64,000 nt of DNA from Kocuria flava (GCF_001482365.1 NZ_CP013254.1:744001-808000), one strand, 5' to 3'. Shown: positions 1-8,680, counted from the first letter of the stretch. Numbers and translations are program-made. Notes: generated by a model not told the origin, from the letters alone.

Positions 1-343
1 CGCCGGGGCGACCGCCGGGGGAGGCGGTCCCTCCCATCCTCCCGACCCCGGGCGCCGGCGCAATGGACTTTCGGCGGAACTTTCGCCCCGCCCCCTCGAC
101 CCGGCGGGGCGAGGGGGCCGGAGCGCACGCCGCGGGCCACGGCTCCGGAGTGTTCCCCGCGGATGGGCGCCGCCGCTGTCACAATGGCCCCGTGACCTCC
201 GGGAACGGACGGGCGCGGGCGTGTGGGCCACGCCGGTGCCGCCCGCTCCCGCCGGGTCGCGCCACCGCGGCCTCCCCCCGCCGCGGCCGACCGACCGCCC
301 GCAGCACGTCCGCCCCGCTCCTGTCCCCCCGAGGAGTTCCCCC
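1..343. other. Non-coding upstream region
   Basis: No convincing gene is seen here; the reading frames that cross it are low-complexity Pro/Arg/Gly translations typical of very GC-rich DNA. A CACAAT hexamer near 179-185 could be a -10 element on the plus strand and would give a leader of about 150 nt to the gene starting at 344. The GAGGAG at about 330-335 is that gene's ribosome binding site. Confidence 0.4.
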
Positions 344-1294
344 ATGTCATCCACCTCCGCCACGCCCGGTCCCGAGGACCGGGTGAGCTGCCGCAGCGCC
401 CACGACCCGTTCGCCACCGGCCCCTACCCGGTGCGCTTCGGCTCCCCGGCCGAGCTCGCGGCCGCGACCCGGCACGAGTACCTGGCCCGCACCGGGCCGC
501 TGCTGGTCGCGTCCCGGGCGGGCTACCACCCGGACGGCCCCTGGCCCGGCTCCGCCCTCGAGTCGGCGCAGAACGTGCTCGCGACCCGCCCGGGCGTGCT
601 CGTGCAGCTGGACCTGCGCCGCACCGTCGACGGCACGTGCGTGGTCCTGCACGAGCCCGTCATGGGCCGGGCCTGCACGGGCGTCGGCCCCATCAGCGAG
701 CAGTCGGCCGACTACGTGCTCAGCCAGCGCCTCGTGGACAACCACGGCGAGGTCTCCGGCTACCGCGTCCGCGAGGCCGCCGACTTCCTCGCGTGGGCGG
801 TGCGGGAGGGGGCGGTGCTGTGGCTGGTCGCCCACGACGTCGACCCGGCCGAGGTCGTGCGCCTGGTGCGCGCCCACGACGCCGCCGCCCACGTCGTCGT
901 CGCCGTCCACGGCCGGGCGGAGCTGACGGCCTACCGCGAGCTCGCCCCCGAGCTCGTCTACTGCGTCCCCACCGGCCGGGACGGCCTCGGCACGGCCGAG
1001 GACGTGCGCCGGGAGGCCCCCGACCCGGCCCGGCTGATCGGCTGGGGCGGGCAGTACATGCCCGACCCGGAGGAGGGGCTGCGGCTGCGGTCCTGGGACG
1101 TCCCCACGGTCCTGGACCTCACCCGCTACGACGAGAACCTGCACGACGACGAGCTCGACCCGCACTGCTACCGGCGCGCCGTGGAGACCGGCTGCCTGAT
1201 CCTGGTGACCACCCACTACCGGGAGGCCGCCGACCTGCTCGGGGTGCGGCCCTGGCAGGCCGCGCCCACCGGCCGGCGCGCGCAGCGCGGCTGA
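344..1294 (+). CDS. Glycerophosphodiester phosphodiesterase-like protein, probably catalytically altered
   Basis: A 316-residue protein with the TIM-barrel opening of the GDPD family, which normally cleaves glycerophosphodiesters to glycerol-3-phosphate and an alcohol. The stretch at residues 88-103 (QLDLRRTVDGTCVVLHE) aligns with the family's E-x-D ... DGxxVVLHD strand. The family's first motif, normally H-R-G, reads S-R-A-G (57-60), and the metal-binding glutamate of E-x-D is Gln88. Asp90 and His103 remain. With two of the usual catalytic positions changed it may bind rather than cleave, or use another substrate. No signal peptide is seen, so it should be cytoplasmic. The start at 344 is chosen for the GAGGAG about 8 nt upstream; an upstream in-frame ATG (221) opens only low-complexity sequence. 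It stands alone, before asparaginase. Confidence 0.6.
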   Translation: MSSTSATPGPEDRVSCRSAHDPFATGPYPVRFGSPAELAAATRHEYLARTGPLLVASRAGYHPDGPWPGSALESAQNVLATRPGVLVQLDLRRTVDGTCVVLHEPVMGRACTGVGPISEQSADYVLSQRLVDNHGEVSGYRVREAADFLAWAVREGAVLWLVAHDVDPAEVVRLVRAHDAAAHVVVAVHGRAELTAYRELAPELVYCVPTGRDGLGTAEDVRREAPDPARLIGWGGQYMPDPEEGLRLRSWDVPTVLDLTRYDENLHDDELDPHCYRRAVETGCLILVTTHYREAADLLGVRPWQAAPTGRRAQRG

Positions 1295-1406
1295 CCTTCC
1301 GCCGGGGCGCCGCGGGGACTAGCGTCGGAACCCAGCGGTGCCCGGGCCCCCGGGAGCGGCGCGACCGGGGCGGGCCACCGACGCAGGCGAGTCCAGGAGG
1401 CAGGCC

Positions 1407-2375
1407 ATGGTCCACGTCCAGCTGCTCGGCACCGGCGGCACGATCGCCTCGCGCGGCAGCGGGGAGACCGGGGCGGTCGCGACCGACCTCGCCGCCGGCC
1501 TGGCCCGCGGCGAGCACGGGGCCGTCACCGTCGGCGCCCGCGACGTCCTGACCACCAACAGCTTCCGGCTGGACCTGGCGGACCTGCGCCGCATCGCCGA
1601 GGCCGCGCGGGAGGCCCTGGAGGACCGCGGCAACGACGGCGTGGTGGTCACCCACGGCACCGACACCCTCGAGGAGACCGCGTTCCTGCTGGACCTCGTC
1701 CACGCCTCGCCCAAGCCGGTGGTGCTCACCGGGGCGCAGCGCCCGGCCGACAGCCCCGCCCCCGACGGGCCGGGCAACGTGGCCGACGCCGTGCTGGCCG
1801 CCGCCTCGACCGCGCTGCACCACTGCGGGGCCGTGATCGGCTTCGCCGGCACCGTGCGCACCGCCCGCGGGGCCCGCAAGGCCCACACCACCGCCCCCGA
1901 CCCGTTCGCCGGCGGCACCGAGGTCGCCCGCATCGCCGGGGGCCGGCTGCACGTGCTGGCCAAGCCCGTGCGCCGGCCGCCGCTGCCGCTGCCGGGCCCG
2001 GGCTTCGGCACGGCCCGGGTCGAGGTCGTCACCGCCTACCCCGGGGCGACCCCGCACCTGCTCGAGGCCGCCGTGGCCTCCGGGGCGCAGGCGGTCGTGC
2101 TGGCCGGGACCGGAGCGGGCAACGCCGGGCCGGGCTTCGCCGAGGCCGTGCGCGCCGCGGTCGGGGCCGGGTGTGCGGTGGTCCTCGGCAGCCGGGTGCC
2201 CTGGGGGCCGGTCGTGCCCCGCTACGGCGACGGCGGCGGGGTCGACCTCGTGGCCGCCGGCGCCGTGCCCGCCGGGGAGCTCAGCCCCTTCCAGGCCCGC
2301 ATCCTGGTGGCGCTGCTGCTCTCCCACGGCACGGCCCCGGCCGAGCTGCCCGCGGCGCTGCGCCCGTACCTGTGA
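1407..2375 (+). CDS. L-asparaginase (type I/II fold)
   Basis: A 322-residue asparaginase that hydrolyses L-asparagine to aspartate and ammonia. Both catalytic signatures are present: TGGTIAS at residues 9-15, holding the nucleophile Thr, and THGTD at 82-86, holding the Thr-Asp pair, followed by LEET. No signal peptide is visible, so a cytoplasmic enzyme is likely. Family length is about 320-350 residues, so it is full length. The start is the ATG at 1407 with AGGAGG at 1395-1400; an in-frame ATG at 1338 lacks such a site and adds non-conserved residues. The next gene starts 40 bp downstream with its own ribosome site. Confidence 0.93.
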   Translation: MVHVQLLGTGGTIASRGSGETGAVATDLAAGLARGEHGAVTVGARDVLTTNSFRLDLADLRRIAEAAREALEDRGNDGVVVTHGTDTLEETAFLLDLVHASPKPVVLTGAQRPADSPAPDGPGNVADAVLAAASTALHHCGAVIGFAGTVRTARGARKAHTTAPDPFAGGTEVARIAGGRLHVLAKPVRRPPLPLPGPGFGTARVEVVTAYPGATPHLLEAAVASGAQAVVLAGTGAGNAGPGFAEAVRAAVGAGCAVVLGSRVPWGPVVPRYGDGGGVDLVAAGAVPAGELSPFQARILVALLLSHGTAPAELPAALRPYL

Positions 2376-2415
2376 CCACCGGCCCCGTTCCCGCCCGAGC
2401 CCAGGAGGACCCGTC

Positions 2416-2778
2416 ATGAAGCACTACCTGCTCAGCATCGAACAGCCCGACGGCGGTCCCGCCGGCCCCGAGGTGCTCGGGCCCGTGATGGAGCGCGTCG
2501 CCGCGTTCAACGACGAGCTGCGGGCCGCCGGCGCCTGGGTCTTCGCGGGCGGGCTGGACCGGGCCGAGGCCTCCGTCGTCGTCCGCTTCCACGGGGACGA
2601 CGTCGTCACCACGGACGGGCCCTACGAGCGGGAGGACGAGCACGCCGGGGGGATCTGCGTGCTGGCCGCCCCCGACTACGACGCGGCCATCGAATGGGGG
2701 CGCAAGCTGGCCCGCGCCACGACCCTGCCGGTGGAGGTGCGGGAGTTCCAGGGAGAGCCGGCCGAGCACCTGCCGTGA
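2416..2778 (+). CDS. YCII/DGPF-domain protein
   Basis: A 120-residue protein of the YCII-related (DGPF) family, a ferredoxin-like fold of unknown reaction often encoded beside ECF sigma factors. The name-giving motif is present as TDGPY near residue 65, followed by a glycine-rich strand (HAGGICVL) and the helix that usually closes the domain. No sigma factor gene lies beside it here. The start ATG 2416 follows AGGAGG at 2403-2408. The stop overlaps the GTG of the next gene by four bases, so translation of the two is probably coupled. Confidence 0.8.
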   Translation: MKHYLLSIEQPDGGPAGPEVLGPVMERVAAFNDELRAAGAWVFAGGLDRAEASVVVRFHGDDVVTTDGPYEREDEHAGGICVLAAPDYDAAIEWGRKLARATTLPVEVREFQGEPAEHLP

Positions 2779-3809
2779 ACCCCCCGCGCGGGCCCGGCAG
2801 GCTCCGGGCGCTGGTCCGCACCCTCGCCCGCGTCGCCGCACGGGCGCTCACGGCGCAGCTGCTGCGCTGGCTGCTGAGCCTCGTGCGGATCGGCCGCGAC
2901 GCCGCGGCGGCGGCCCTGGCCAACCGCACCGCGACCTCCTCGGTGCTGGGCGAGGCCCCCGTGGTGGTCAGCCTCGCCTCCCACGGGCGGCGGCTGCGCA
3001 CCGTCCACCTCGCCGTCGAGGCCATCGCCGCCGGCACCGTGCGCCCCCGCCGGCTGGTGCTGTGGGTCCCCGACGCCGCCGTCGTGGCCGACCCGCCGCC
3101 GCCGCTGGCCCGGCTGGTCGCCCGCGGCCTCGAGCTGCGCCGCGCGGACCCGGACCGGGGCCCGCACAACAAGTACTGGCACCACGTGGTCTCGTGCGCC
3201 CACCACGAGCTGCCCCTGGTCACCGCCGACGACGACGTCCTCTACGGGCCGGGGTGGCTCGAGCAGCTGCTGGCCGCGCACGCCCGCCACCCGCAGGACG
3301 TCGTCGCCCACCGGGCCCACCGGATCCGGCTGGAGAACGGCCGGGTGCTGCCCTACGCCCAGTGGGGTCCGGCCGTGCCGGGCACCGTCTCGCGGCGGAC
3401 CTTCGCGACCGGGCTGTCCGGGGTGCTCTACCCGCCCCGGGTGCTCGACGCGCTGCGGGAGGCCGGGCCCGCCTTCGAGCGGTGCTGCCCGCGGGCCGAC
3501 GACGTCTGGCTGCACGTCACGGCCCTGCGCCTGGGCGTGCCCGTGCGCCCGGTCGCGGACGGCGCCACCACCTACCCCGCGGTGCCGGGCACGGTGTGGG
3601 GCGGGCTGTGGCCGCGCAACGTGCTGGGCGGGGGCAACGACGCCCAGGTCGCCGCGACCTACACCCCGGAGGACGTCGCGGTCCTGTGGCGGGACCAGCT
3701 GGCCACGGAGGGACCCGTGCCCCGCCTGCGCCCCCGCCCCCGGGGGCGCCGTGCGGGCCGCGGGGGCCCCCGCGGTGTGCGGGGCGCGCGCACGCCCGGT
3801 CCGCGCTGA
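2775..3809 (+). CDS. Glycosyltransferase-like protein (GT-A type)
   Basis: A 344-residue protein resembling nucleotide-sugar glycosyltransferases that extend bacterial surface glycans. It has an alternating strand/helix start (VVVSLASHGRR near 63-73), an HNKYW motif at 131-135, and an acidic TADDDVLY motif at 150-157 in the place of the metal-binding D-x-D. There is no clear membrane segment; the N-terminal 45 residues are an amphipathic Arg/Leu-rich stretch that may bind membrane. The tail after about residue 310 is Arg/Pro/Gly-rich. The GTG start at 2775 overlaps the preceding stop (GTGA), making a two-gene unit. Donor and acceptor sugars cannot be told from sequence. Confidence 0.65.
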   Translation: MNPPRGPGRLRALVRTLARVAARALTAQLLRWLLSLVRIGRDAAAAALANRTATSSVLGEAPVVVSLASHGRRLRTVHLAVEAIAAGTVRPRRLVLWVPDAAVVADPPPPLARLVARGLELRRADPDRGPHNKYWHHVVSCAHHELPLVTADDDVLYGPGWLEQLLAAHARHPQDVVAHRAHRIRLENGRVLPYAQWGPAVPGTVSRRTFATGLSGVLYPPRVLDALREAGPAFERCCPRADDVWLHVTALRLGVPVRPVADGATTYPAVPGTVWGGLWPRNVLGGGNDAQVAATYTPEDVAVLWRDQLATEGPVPRLRPRPRGRRAGRGGPRGVRGARTPGPR

Positions 3810-3828
3810 GCGCCCTGCGGGCCCGGCG

Positions 3829-4467
3829 TCAGCCCGCGCGCCCGCGCAGCACCGCCTCGTAGAGGTTCGTGGACACCTGCCCGAGCCGGTGCGCCCGCTC
3901 CACCGCGGCGAAGCCGCCGGGGACCTCGTCGTAGGGGAAGTGGATCAGGTCCGCCACGAGCTCCCAGTGGTCGATCATCCCGCCCGTCCACAGCCGGCAG
4001 ATCTCCTCCGGGGTGTCGCCCGAGAAGGCGGGGACCTCCGGCAGCACGTACTCCTCGTCCGGCACGCGCCAGGCCTCGATCGCGTCGAGGTCGCCCGCGA
4101 GCTCCTCGAGGGTGTCGTAGTGTGCGCTCCGGTCCGCGGCCACGCTGCCGCTCGCGGAGGCGAGCTCGACGTCGAAGCCGCCCTCGGCCGCGGCGAACAC
4201 CGAGGTGGGCCCGGGCTCACCGCCCACGCCGGCGTCCAGCGGCAGCTGCGAGGGCAACCACTCCCAGCCGTCGCCGAGCTGGTCCATCTCCAGGTCGCGG
4301 TAGGCCGTCCAGCCGCGGGCGACCAGCAGCTCGTGGGCGTCGTCGTCCCACGTGCCCTGCTCGGCGCCGGTGATCTCCGGCTCGGGCGCGGCGGCCCCGG
4401 CGTGGAAACGGCGGCGCTCCTGCTTCTTCTTCGCGGCGGCCTTCTTGCGGGGCTTGCTCTTGGGCAC
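3829..4467 (-). CDS. Hypothetical protein with lysine-rich N terminus
   Basis: A 212-residue protein that I do not recognise. The first 25 residues are strongly basic (KSKPRKKAAAKKKQERRR), as in nucleic-acid-binding tails. The rest is acidic and tryptophan-rich, with no membrane segment. The GTG start at 4467 is chosen because AGGAGA lies 6-7 nt upstream on the minus strand. Longer frames through this region are antisense shadows of the plus-strand phosphatase gene. It converges with the glycosyltransferase gene, leaving 19 bp between stops. Confidence 0.6.
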   Translation of the reverse strand: MPKSKPRKKAAAKKKQERRRFHAGAAAPEPEITGAEQGTWDDDAHELLVARGWTAYRDLEMDQLGDGWEWLPSQLPLDAGVGGEPGPTSVFAAAEGGFDVELASASGSVAADRSAHYDTLEELAGDLDAIEAWRVPDEEYVLPEVPAFSGDTPEEICRLWTGGMIDHWELVADLIHFPYDEVPGGFAAVERAHRLGQVSTNLYEAVLRGRAG

Positions 4468-4609
4468 GGGGTCTCCTGGCGGGCGGGAGGACCGGGCGGC
4501 GGGTCCTCGGGACCTCCATGATGACCCATCCCCGCGGCCCCCGCGGCGCCTCCGCACGGGGCCGTGGGCGGCCCGGCCCCGTCGTCGGGCGCCGCACACC
4601 GTGCGCTGG

Positions 4610-4626
4610 TTAGAGTGAAGTGCATG
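4610..4626 (+). promoter_or_regulatory. Leaderless-type promoter, -10 TAGAGT
   Basis: TAGAGT at 4611-4616 ends 7 nt before the ATG at 4624, and no Shine-Dalgarno sequence is present. This is the spacing expected when transcription starts at the start codon. A GTG at 4615 inside the hexamer is an alternative start but would sit within the promoter. Confidence 0.45.
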
Positions 4627-5787
4627 GAGCATTCGGAGGCCGAGCGCGTCGGGGCCCTGCACGCCCTGGGCGTGCTCGACACCCCGCGGGAGGAGCGCTA
4701 CGACCGCGTGGTGCGCCTCGCCCAGCAGATCTTCGGGGTGGGCGCCGCCGCCGTGAACCTCGTCGACGCCGACCGGCAGTGGACCAAGGCCGAGGTGGGG
4801 CTGCCCGGGCTGGTGAACACCCCGCGGCGGGACTCCTTCTGCGCCCGCACCGTCGAGCACCCGGGCGCGCTCGTGGTGCCCGACGCCGCGGCCGACGACC
4901 GCTTCCGCGCCAACCCCTTCGTCCGCGGCGACCCGCCCGTGCGCTTCTACGCCGGGCACCCGCTGCGCGCCCCCGGCGGGGAACGGATCGGCTCGCTGTG
5001 CCTGACCGACCCCGTCCCGCGGGAGCTCACCGCGCGCGAGCAGGCGATCCTGGCCGAGCTGGCCGGGCTGGTCGAGCACGAGCTCGCCGCCCAGCACGAG
5101 ATCGACCACGCCGGGCAGGTGCAGCGGATGCTGATGCCGCGCACCGCCCCGTCCGTCCCCGGCTGGGACCTCGCGGCCCGGTGGGCGCCGGCGCGCGAGC
5201 TCGGCGGGGACTTCTACGACTGGTGGGTCCAGGACGGGCGGCTGCAGCTGCACGTCGCCGACGTCATGGGCAAGGGCCTGCCCGCCGCCCTGCTGGCCGC
5301 CTCGGTGCGTGCGGTCCTGCACGGGTCCGCCCGCTACAACGACCAGCGGGCCGCGGTCGACCGGGCCGGGGCCGCCCTGGAGTCGATCCTCGAGGACACC
5401 GGAACCTTCGTCACCGCCTTCGCCGCCCGGGTGGATCTCGGCACCGGCGTCCTCGACTACGTCGACGCCGGTCACGGCCTCGCCGTCGTCTGCGACCCCA
5501 CCGGGGCCCACCGCCGGCTGTGCTCCTCCGGGCTGCCGCTGGGCGCGCTGCCGGGCAGCACGTGGGAGCCGCGCACCGAGCGGCTCGCGCCCGGGGAGAC
5601 CCTGCTGGTGATCAGCGACGGGCTGCTCGACTACTTCCCGGACGTCCCCGCCGCCCTCGCCCGCGCCGGCCGGGCCGTGGCGGACAGCGCAGGCTGCGAG
5701 GAGCTCGTCGAGCGGGTGCTGCGCTTCGCGCTCGAGCGAGGGCTCGACGACGACGTCACCGTGCTCGCCCTGCGCCGCGCCGGCTGA
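4624..5787 (+). CDS. GAF-domain PP2C-type (SpoIIE) serine/threonine phosphatase
   Basis: A 387-residue signalling phosphatase. An N-terminal GAF domain (about residues 20-150) is followed by a short helix and a SpoIIE/RsbU-type PP2C domain (about 175-385). Metal-binding motifs are visible: LGGDFYDWW near residue 200, ADVMGKGLPAALL, and the closing DDDVTVLALRR. Such proteins dephosphorylate anti-sigma-factor antagonists in partner-switching stress systems, with the GAF domain sensing a ligand or redox state. No anti-sigma or antagonist gene is adjacent, so the target is unknown. The ATG at 4624 is chosen for its leaderless promoter signature. Confidence 0.85.
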   Translation: MEHSEAERVGALHALGVLDTPREERYDRVVRLAQQIFGVGAAAVNLVDADRQWTKAEVGLPGLVNTPRRDSFCARTVEHPGALVVPDAAADDRFRANPFVRGDPPVRFYAGHPLRAPGGERIGSLCLTDPVPRELTAREQAILAELAGLVEHELAAQHEIDHAGQVQRMLMPRTAPSVPGWDLAARWAPARELGGDFYDWWVQDGRLQLHVADVMGKGLPAALLAASVRAVLHGSARYNDQRAAVDRAGAALESILEDTGTFVTAFAARVDLGTGVLDYVDAGHGLAVVCDPTGAHRRLCSSGLPLGALPGSTWEPRTERLAPGETLLVISDGLLDYFPDVPAALARAGRAVADSAGCEELVERVLRFALERGLDDDVTVLALRRAG

Positions 5788-5840
5788 GCGGGAGTAGCCT
5801 CGGGAAGGCCCGCCCTCCCGCCCCGCGTCCCAGGAGCCGC

Positions 5841-7070
5841 ATGTCCTCGTCCCGCCCGCCCGAGCCCGTGCGCTCCCGCCTGGACCTGCCCGGGCGCGCC
5901 GACCACCTCGTCCTCGTGGGCGCGCTGGGGATCCTCAGCGCCGTGAGCCCCATGGCCATGGACATCTACCTCGCGTCCATGCCGGCGATGGCCGACGACC
6001 TCGGCGCCTCCGCCTCCGCCGTGCAGCTGACCATGACGACCTACATGGTCGGCATGGCCGTGGGGCAGTTCCTGCTCGGGCCCGTCTCGGACGTGCTGGG
6101 CCGGCACCGGCTGATGGTCGCGGGCAACGTGGTCTTCCTGCTCAGCTCCGTGGCGGTCGTGCTCGCCCCCGGCATCGGCACGGTCCTGGCCCTGCGCACC
6201 CTGCAGGGGGTCGCCGGGGCGGCGGGGGTCGTCATCGCCCGCGCCGTCGTCTCGGACATCGCCACCGGCCGGCAGGCCGCGAAGCTGTTCTCGGCGCTGG
6301 CGACCATCACCTCCCTGGCCCCGGTCGTGGCGCCGCTGCTCGGCGGGGTCATCGCCACGGTGGCCCCGTGGCAGGTCGCCTTCTGGGCGCTCGCCGGCTT
6401 CGGGCTGCTGATGCTCCTGTGCTCGGTGCTCGTGGTCCCGGAGACCCTGCCCCGGTCCCGCCGCCGCACCGGCGGGATCGGGGCGGCGGTCGCCGGCTCC
6501 CGGGCCGTGCTGCGCAACGGACCGTTCATGGCCTGGGCGCTGGTCTTCGGGCTGAGCTTCGGCACCCTGTTCTCCTACGTCTCGGCGTCCTCGTTCGTGG
6601 TGCAGAACGTCCTGGGCTACTCGGCGCTCGCCTACTCCGCCGTCTTCGCCGTCAACGCCGCGGGGATGATCGCGGCGGCGCTGATCAACGCCCGGCTCGT
6701 CGACCGGATCGACCCGGCGGTGGTGCTGCGCACCGCGCTCACGGTCCTGGCCGCGGTCACCGTGGTGGGCCTGGGACTGGTCCTGGCCGGGATCACGGGA
6801 TGGACCACGCTGGTGCAGCTGTTCGTCGTCCAGACCTGCGTGGGCTTCGTGATGGGCAACGCCACGGCCCTCGCCCAGGAGCGGGTGCCCGGCCGGGCCG
6901 GTGCGGGCTCCGCCGTGCTCGGGCTCGTGCAGTTCCTGCTGGGCGGGCTGGTCTCCCCGCTCAGCGGCATCGCCGGGCAGCACACGGCGGTGCCGATGGC
7001 GGTGCTCATGGCCGGCTGCGCGGTGCTCGCCCTGGGCGCCGCGGTCGTGGCGACCCGGCTCTCCCGCTGA
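5841..7070 (+). CDS. Bcr/CflA-family multidrug efflux MFS transporter
   Basis: A 409-residue membrane protein of the Bcr/CflA drug:H+ antiporter branch of the major facilitator superfamily. It has about twelve hydrophobic segments. The early segment DIYLASMPAMADDL is typical of Bcr/CflA proteins, and the loop after helix 2 reads LGPVSDVLGRHRLM, the MFS motif A. It likely exports bicyclomycin- or chloramphenicol-like compounds, or sulfonamides, but the substrate cannot be read from sequence. The ATG at 5841 has CAGGAG at 5831-5836. It is 53 bp downstream of the phosphatase gene and ends convergently with the next gene. Confidence 0.88.
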   Translation: MSSSRPPEPVRSRLDLPGRADHLVLVGALGILSAVSPMAMDIYLASMPAMADDLGASASAVQLTMTTYMVGMAVGQFLLGPVSDVLGRHRLMVAGNVVFLLSSVAVVLAPGIGTVLALRTLQGVAGAAGVVIARAVVSDIATGRQAAKLFSALATITSLAPVVAPLLGGVIATVAPWQVAFWALAGFGLLMLLCSVLVVPETLPRSRRRTGGIGAAVAGSRAVLRNGPFMAWALVFGLSFGTLFSYVSASSFVVQNVLGYSALAYSAVFAVNAAGMIAAALINARLVDRIDPAVVLRTALTVLAAVTVVGLGLVLAGITGWTTLVQLFVVQTCVGFVMGNATALAQERVPGRAGAGSAVLGLVQFLLGGLVSPLSGIAGQHTAVPMAVLMAGCAVLALGAAVVATRLSR

Positions 7071-7087
7071 GCGGGCCGGGCCGCGAC

Positions 7088-7105
7088 CCCGGGCGAGAGC
7101 CCGGT
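7088..7105. terminator. Short bidirectional terminator-like hairpin
   Basis: CCGGGC at 7089-7094 and GCCCGG at 7099-7104 form a six-pair stem with a GAGA loop, between convergent stops at 7070 and 7114. There is no T-tract, as is common in GC-rich actinobacteria. Confidence 0.4.
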
Positions 7106-7113
7106 GTGCCGCC

Positions 7114-7797
7114 TCAGCCGCCGAGCTGCCGGGCCTGCTCGTCCCAGGCGGCGTGGGCGTCTCGGGTGCGGGTCGCGCGGTCGATCTCGCGCAGCGCCCG
7201 CAGCGCGGCGTTGCGCTGCCGGGCCAGGGAGTCCGCGGCGGCCCGGGCGGCCGCGTCCTGGCGCCCGCGCGCCCTGGCCTCGGAGATGGTGCGCATGACG
7301 GCGTCCACCCCGTCGGAGCCGCCGGCGAGGTAGGCGGCGCGCACCTGCGGGTCGGGGTGGCACAGGCAGCGCTCGTCGGACTGCCCGAGCCGGGTGTCGA
7401 ACTCCCGCCCGGTCAGGTCGGAGAGCATCGCCGCCACCCGGTCCAGCCGCTCCTCGACCTCCGCGAGCAGCCCGGCGCGGGCGGCCGCCGGGCGCAGCGA
7501 CCACAGGAGCTGGCCGTGCCGGCGCAGGGCGGCCGCGTCCCAGTCCGCCCGGGGGACCTCCGCCAGCCGCGCCGCCACGAAGGCCGCGTCCCCGCCCCGC
7601 TGCGGGGGCGGCAGCGCGCCCAGCTGGGCGCCCAGCCAGGCCGCGCGCATGTCCTCCGCCCCGGCGTGCCGGGCCTGCTCGGGGGTGATCCGGGGGCGCG
7701 GCGGCGCGGCGGCGCCGGTGGCGCGCACGGCGTTCAGGGCCAGGTGCACCAGCAGGCCCAGGGCGAGGAGGGCGGCGGCGAGGGCGGCGGCGATCAC
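7114..7797 (-). CDS. Hypothetical membrane-anchored protein
   Basis: A 227-residue protein not assigned to a family. Residues 1-25 form one hydrophobic helix (AALAAALLALGLLVHLAL), probably a membrane anchor. The rest is alanine- and arginine-rich and predicted helical, with possible coiled coil near the C terminus. A CLC motif (near residue 155) sits in an otherwise cysteine-free protein. Its ATG overlaps the stop of the tiny upstream reading frame at 7794-7871 (ATGA), so its translation may depend on that frame. Confidence 0.6.
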   Translation of the reverse strand: MIAAALAAALLALGLLVHLALNAVRATGAAAPPRPRITPEQARHAGAEDMRAAWLGAQLGALPPPQRGGDAAFVAARLAEVPRADWDAAALRRHGQLLWSLRPAAARAGLLAEVEERLDRVAAMLSDLTGREFDTRLGQSDERCLCHPDPQVRAAYLAGGSDGVDAVMRTISEARARGRQDAAARAAADSLARQRNAALRALREIDRATRTRDAHAAWDEQARQLGG

Positions 7798-7871
7798 GGC
7801 CGTGCTCCCCGCGGGCGGGGCGCCCCGTGCGGGACGGCCCGGTGGGTGCGGCGCCGGTGCGTGGTGCTCAT
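7794..7871 (-). CDS. Small arginine-rich ORF coupled to the downstream gene
   Basis: A 25-codon reading frame (starting MSTTHRRRTHRAVPHG) with a strong ribosome site GGGAGG 7-8 nt before its ATG on the minus strand. Its stop overlaps the start of the 227-residue gene by four bases. About a third of its residues are Arg or His. The ribosome site and the overlap are direct observations; that it is translated, and that it couples translation or acts as a leader, is inference. It could simply be a positioning device for the next gene. Confidence 0.4.
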   Translation of the reverse strand: MSTTHRRRTHRAVPHGAPRPRGARP

Positions 7872-7939
7872 GGGATCCTCCCGAACCCTGCGGCCCTGGA
7901 CCTCCAGGGTATCCGGGCGGGAGGCCCCGGCACAGGGGG

Positions 7940-8680
7940 TCAGCCCGGGACCGGGTTGTGGGCGGTGCCGGCGGTCTCCCCGCCGTCGACGACGATCTCG
8001 GCGCCCGTCACGAACGACGCGTCGTCCCCGGCGAGCCAGGCCACCGTCGCGGCGACCTCCTCCGGCCGGCCCGCCCGGGCCATCGCGACGTGCTCGACGT
8101 CCGGGGACATGCCCTCGGTCATCGGGGTGGCGATGAAACCGGGGTGCACCGAGTTGACCCGGATGCCGTCGGCGGCGAGATCCAGCGCCGCGGTCTTCGT
8201 CAGCCCGCGCACCCCGGACTTCGAGGCGGTGTAGGCGGGGATCCGCTCGTAGCCGCGCAGCCCGGCGATCGAGGAGACGTTCACGACCGACCCGCCGCCG
8301 CGCTCGCGCATCGCGGGCACCACCGCCTGCAGCCCCAGGAACACCCCGGTGAGGTTCACGGCCAGCACCCGGTCCCAGTCCTCCCGCGAGTGCTCCGCGG
8401 TGTGCCCGAAGGCGACGATCCCCGCGTTGTTGACCAGCACGTCCAGCCCGCCGAAGGCCGCCACCGTCGCGTCCACCGCCGCGGCCCAGCCCCCGGCGTC
8501 CGTGACGTCGAGGTGCACCCGCTCGGCACGGGCCCCGAGCGCGGGGTGCACGTCCGTCTCCGGCAGGACGTCGGCCAGCATCACCCGGGCGCCCTCCTCG
8601 ACCAGGCGCACGGCCACGGCCGCCCCGATCCCGCGCGCCGCGCCGGTGACCAGCGCCGTCCGTCCCTCGAGCGTCCCCAT
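7940..8680 (-). CDS. Short-chain dehydrogenase/reductase
   Basis: A 246-residue classical SDR, a cytoplasmic NAD(P)-dependent oxidoreductase. The nucleotide motif TGAARGIG lies at about residues 11-18, NNAGIV at about 85, the catalytic Ser in VNVSSIAG near 135, and the Tyr-Lys pair in AYTASKSG near 149-156. An Asp near residue 37 after the second strand (LADVL) suggests NAD(H) preference. Substrate is unknown; glucose-1- or hydroxysteroid-type dehydrogenases are the nearest themes. The ATG at 8680 is preceded by GGAAGGGGAG. An upstream ORF extension to 8806 has no conserved content. Confidence 0.88.
   Translation of the reverse strand: MGTLEGRTALVTGAARGIGAAVAVRLVEEGARVMLADVLPETDVHPALGARAERVHLDVTDAGGWAAAVDATVAAFGGLDVLVNNAGIVAFGHTAEHSREDWDRVLAVNLTGVFLGLQAVVPAMRERGGGSVVNVSSIAGLRGYERIPAYTASKSGVRGLTKTAALDLAADGIRVNSVHPGFIATPMTEGMSPDVEHVAMARAGRPEEVAATVAWLAGDDASFVTGAEIVVDGGETAGTAHNPVPG

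Noticed and set aside
63..386. A 107-codon frame before the first gene
   Set aside because: Arg/Pro-rich translation with no ribosome site, and it overlaps the better supported gene start at 344.
3829..5511. A 560-codon minus-strand frame covering the GAF/SpoIIE phosphatase gene
   Set aside because: Only the last 212 codons (from GTG 4467, with a ribosome site) look like a protein; the rest is antisense to a clearly conserved gene and is Gly/Val/His-biased, as antisense frames in GC-rich DNA are.
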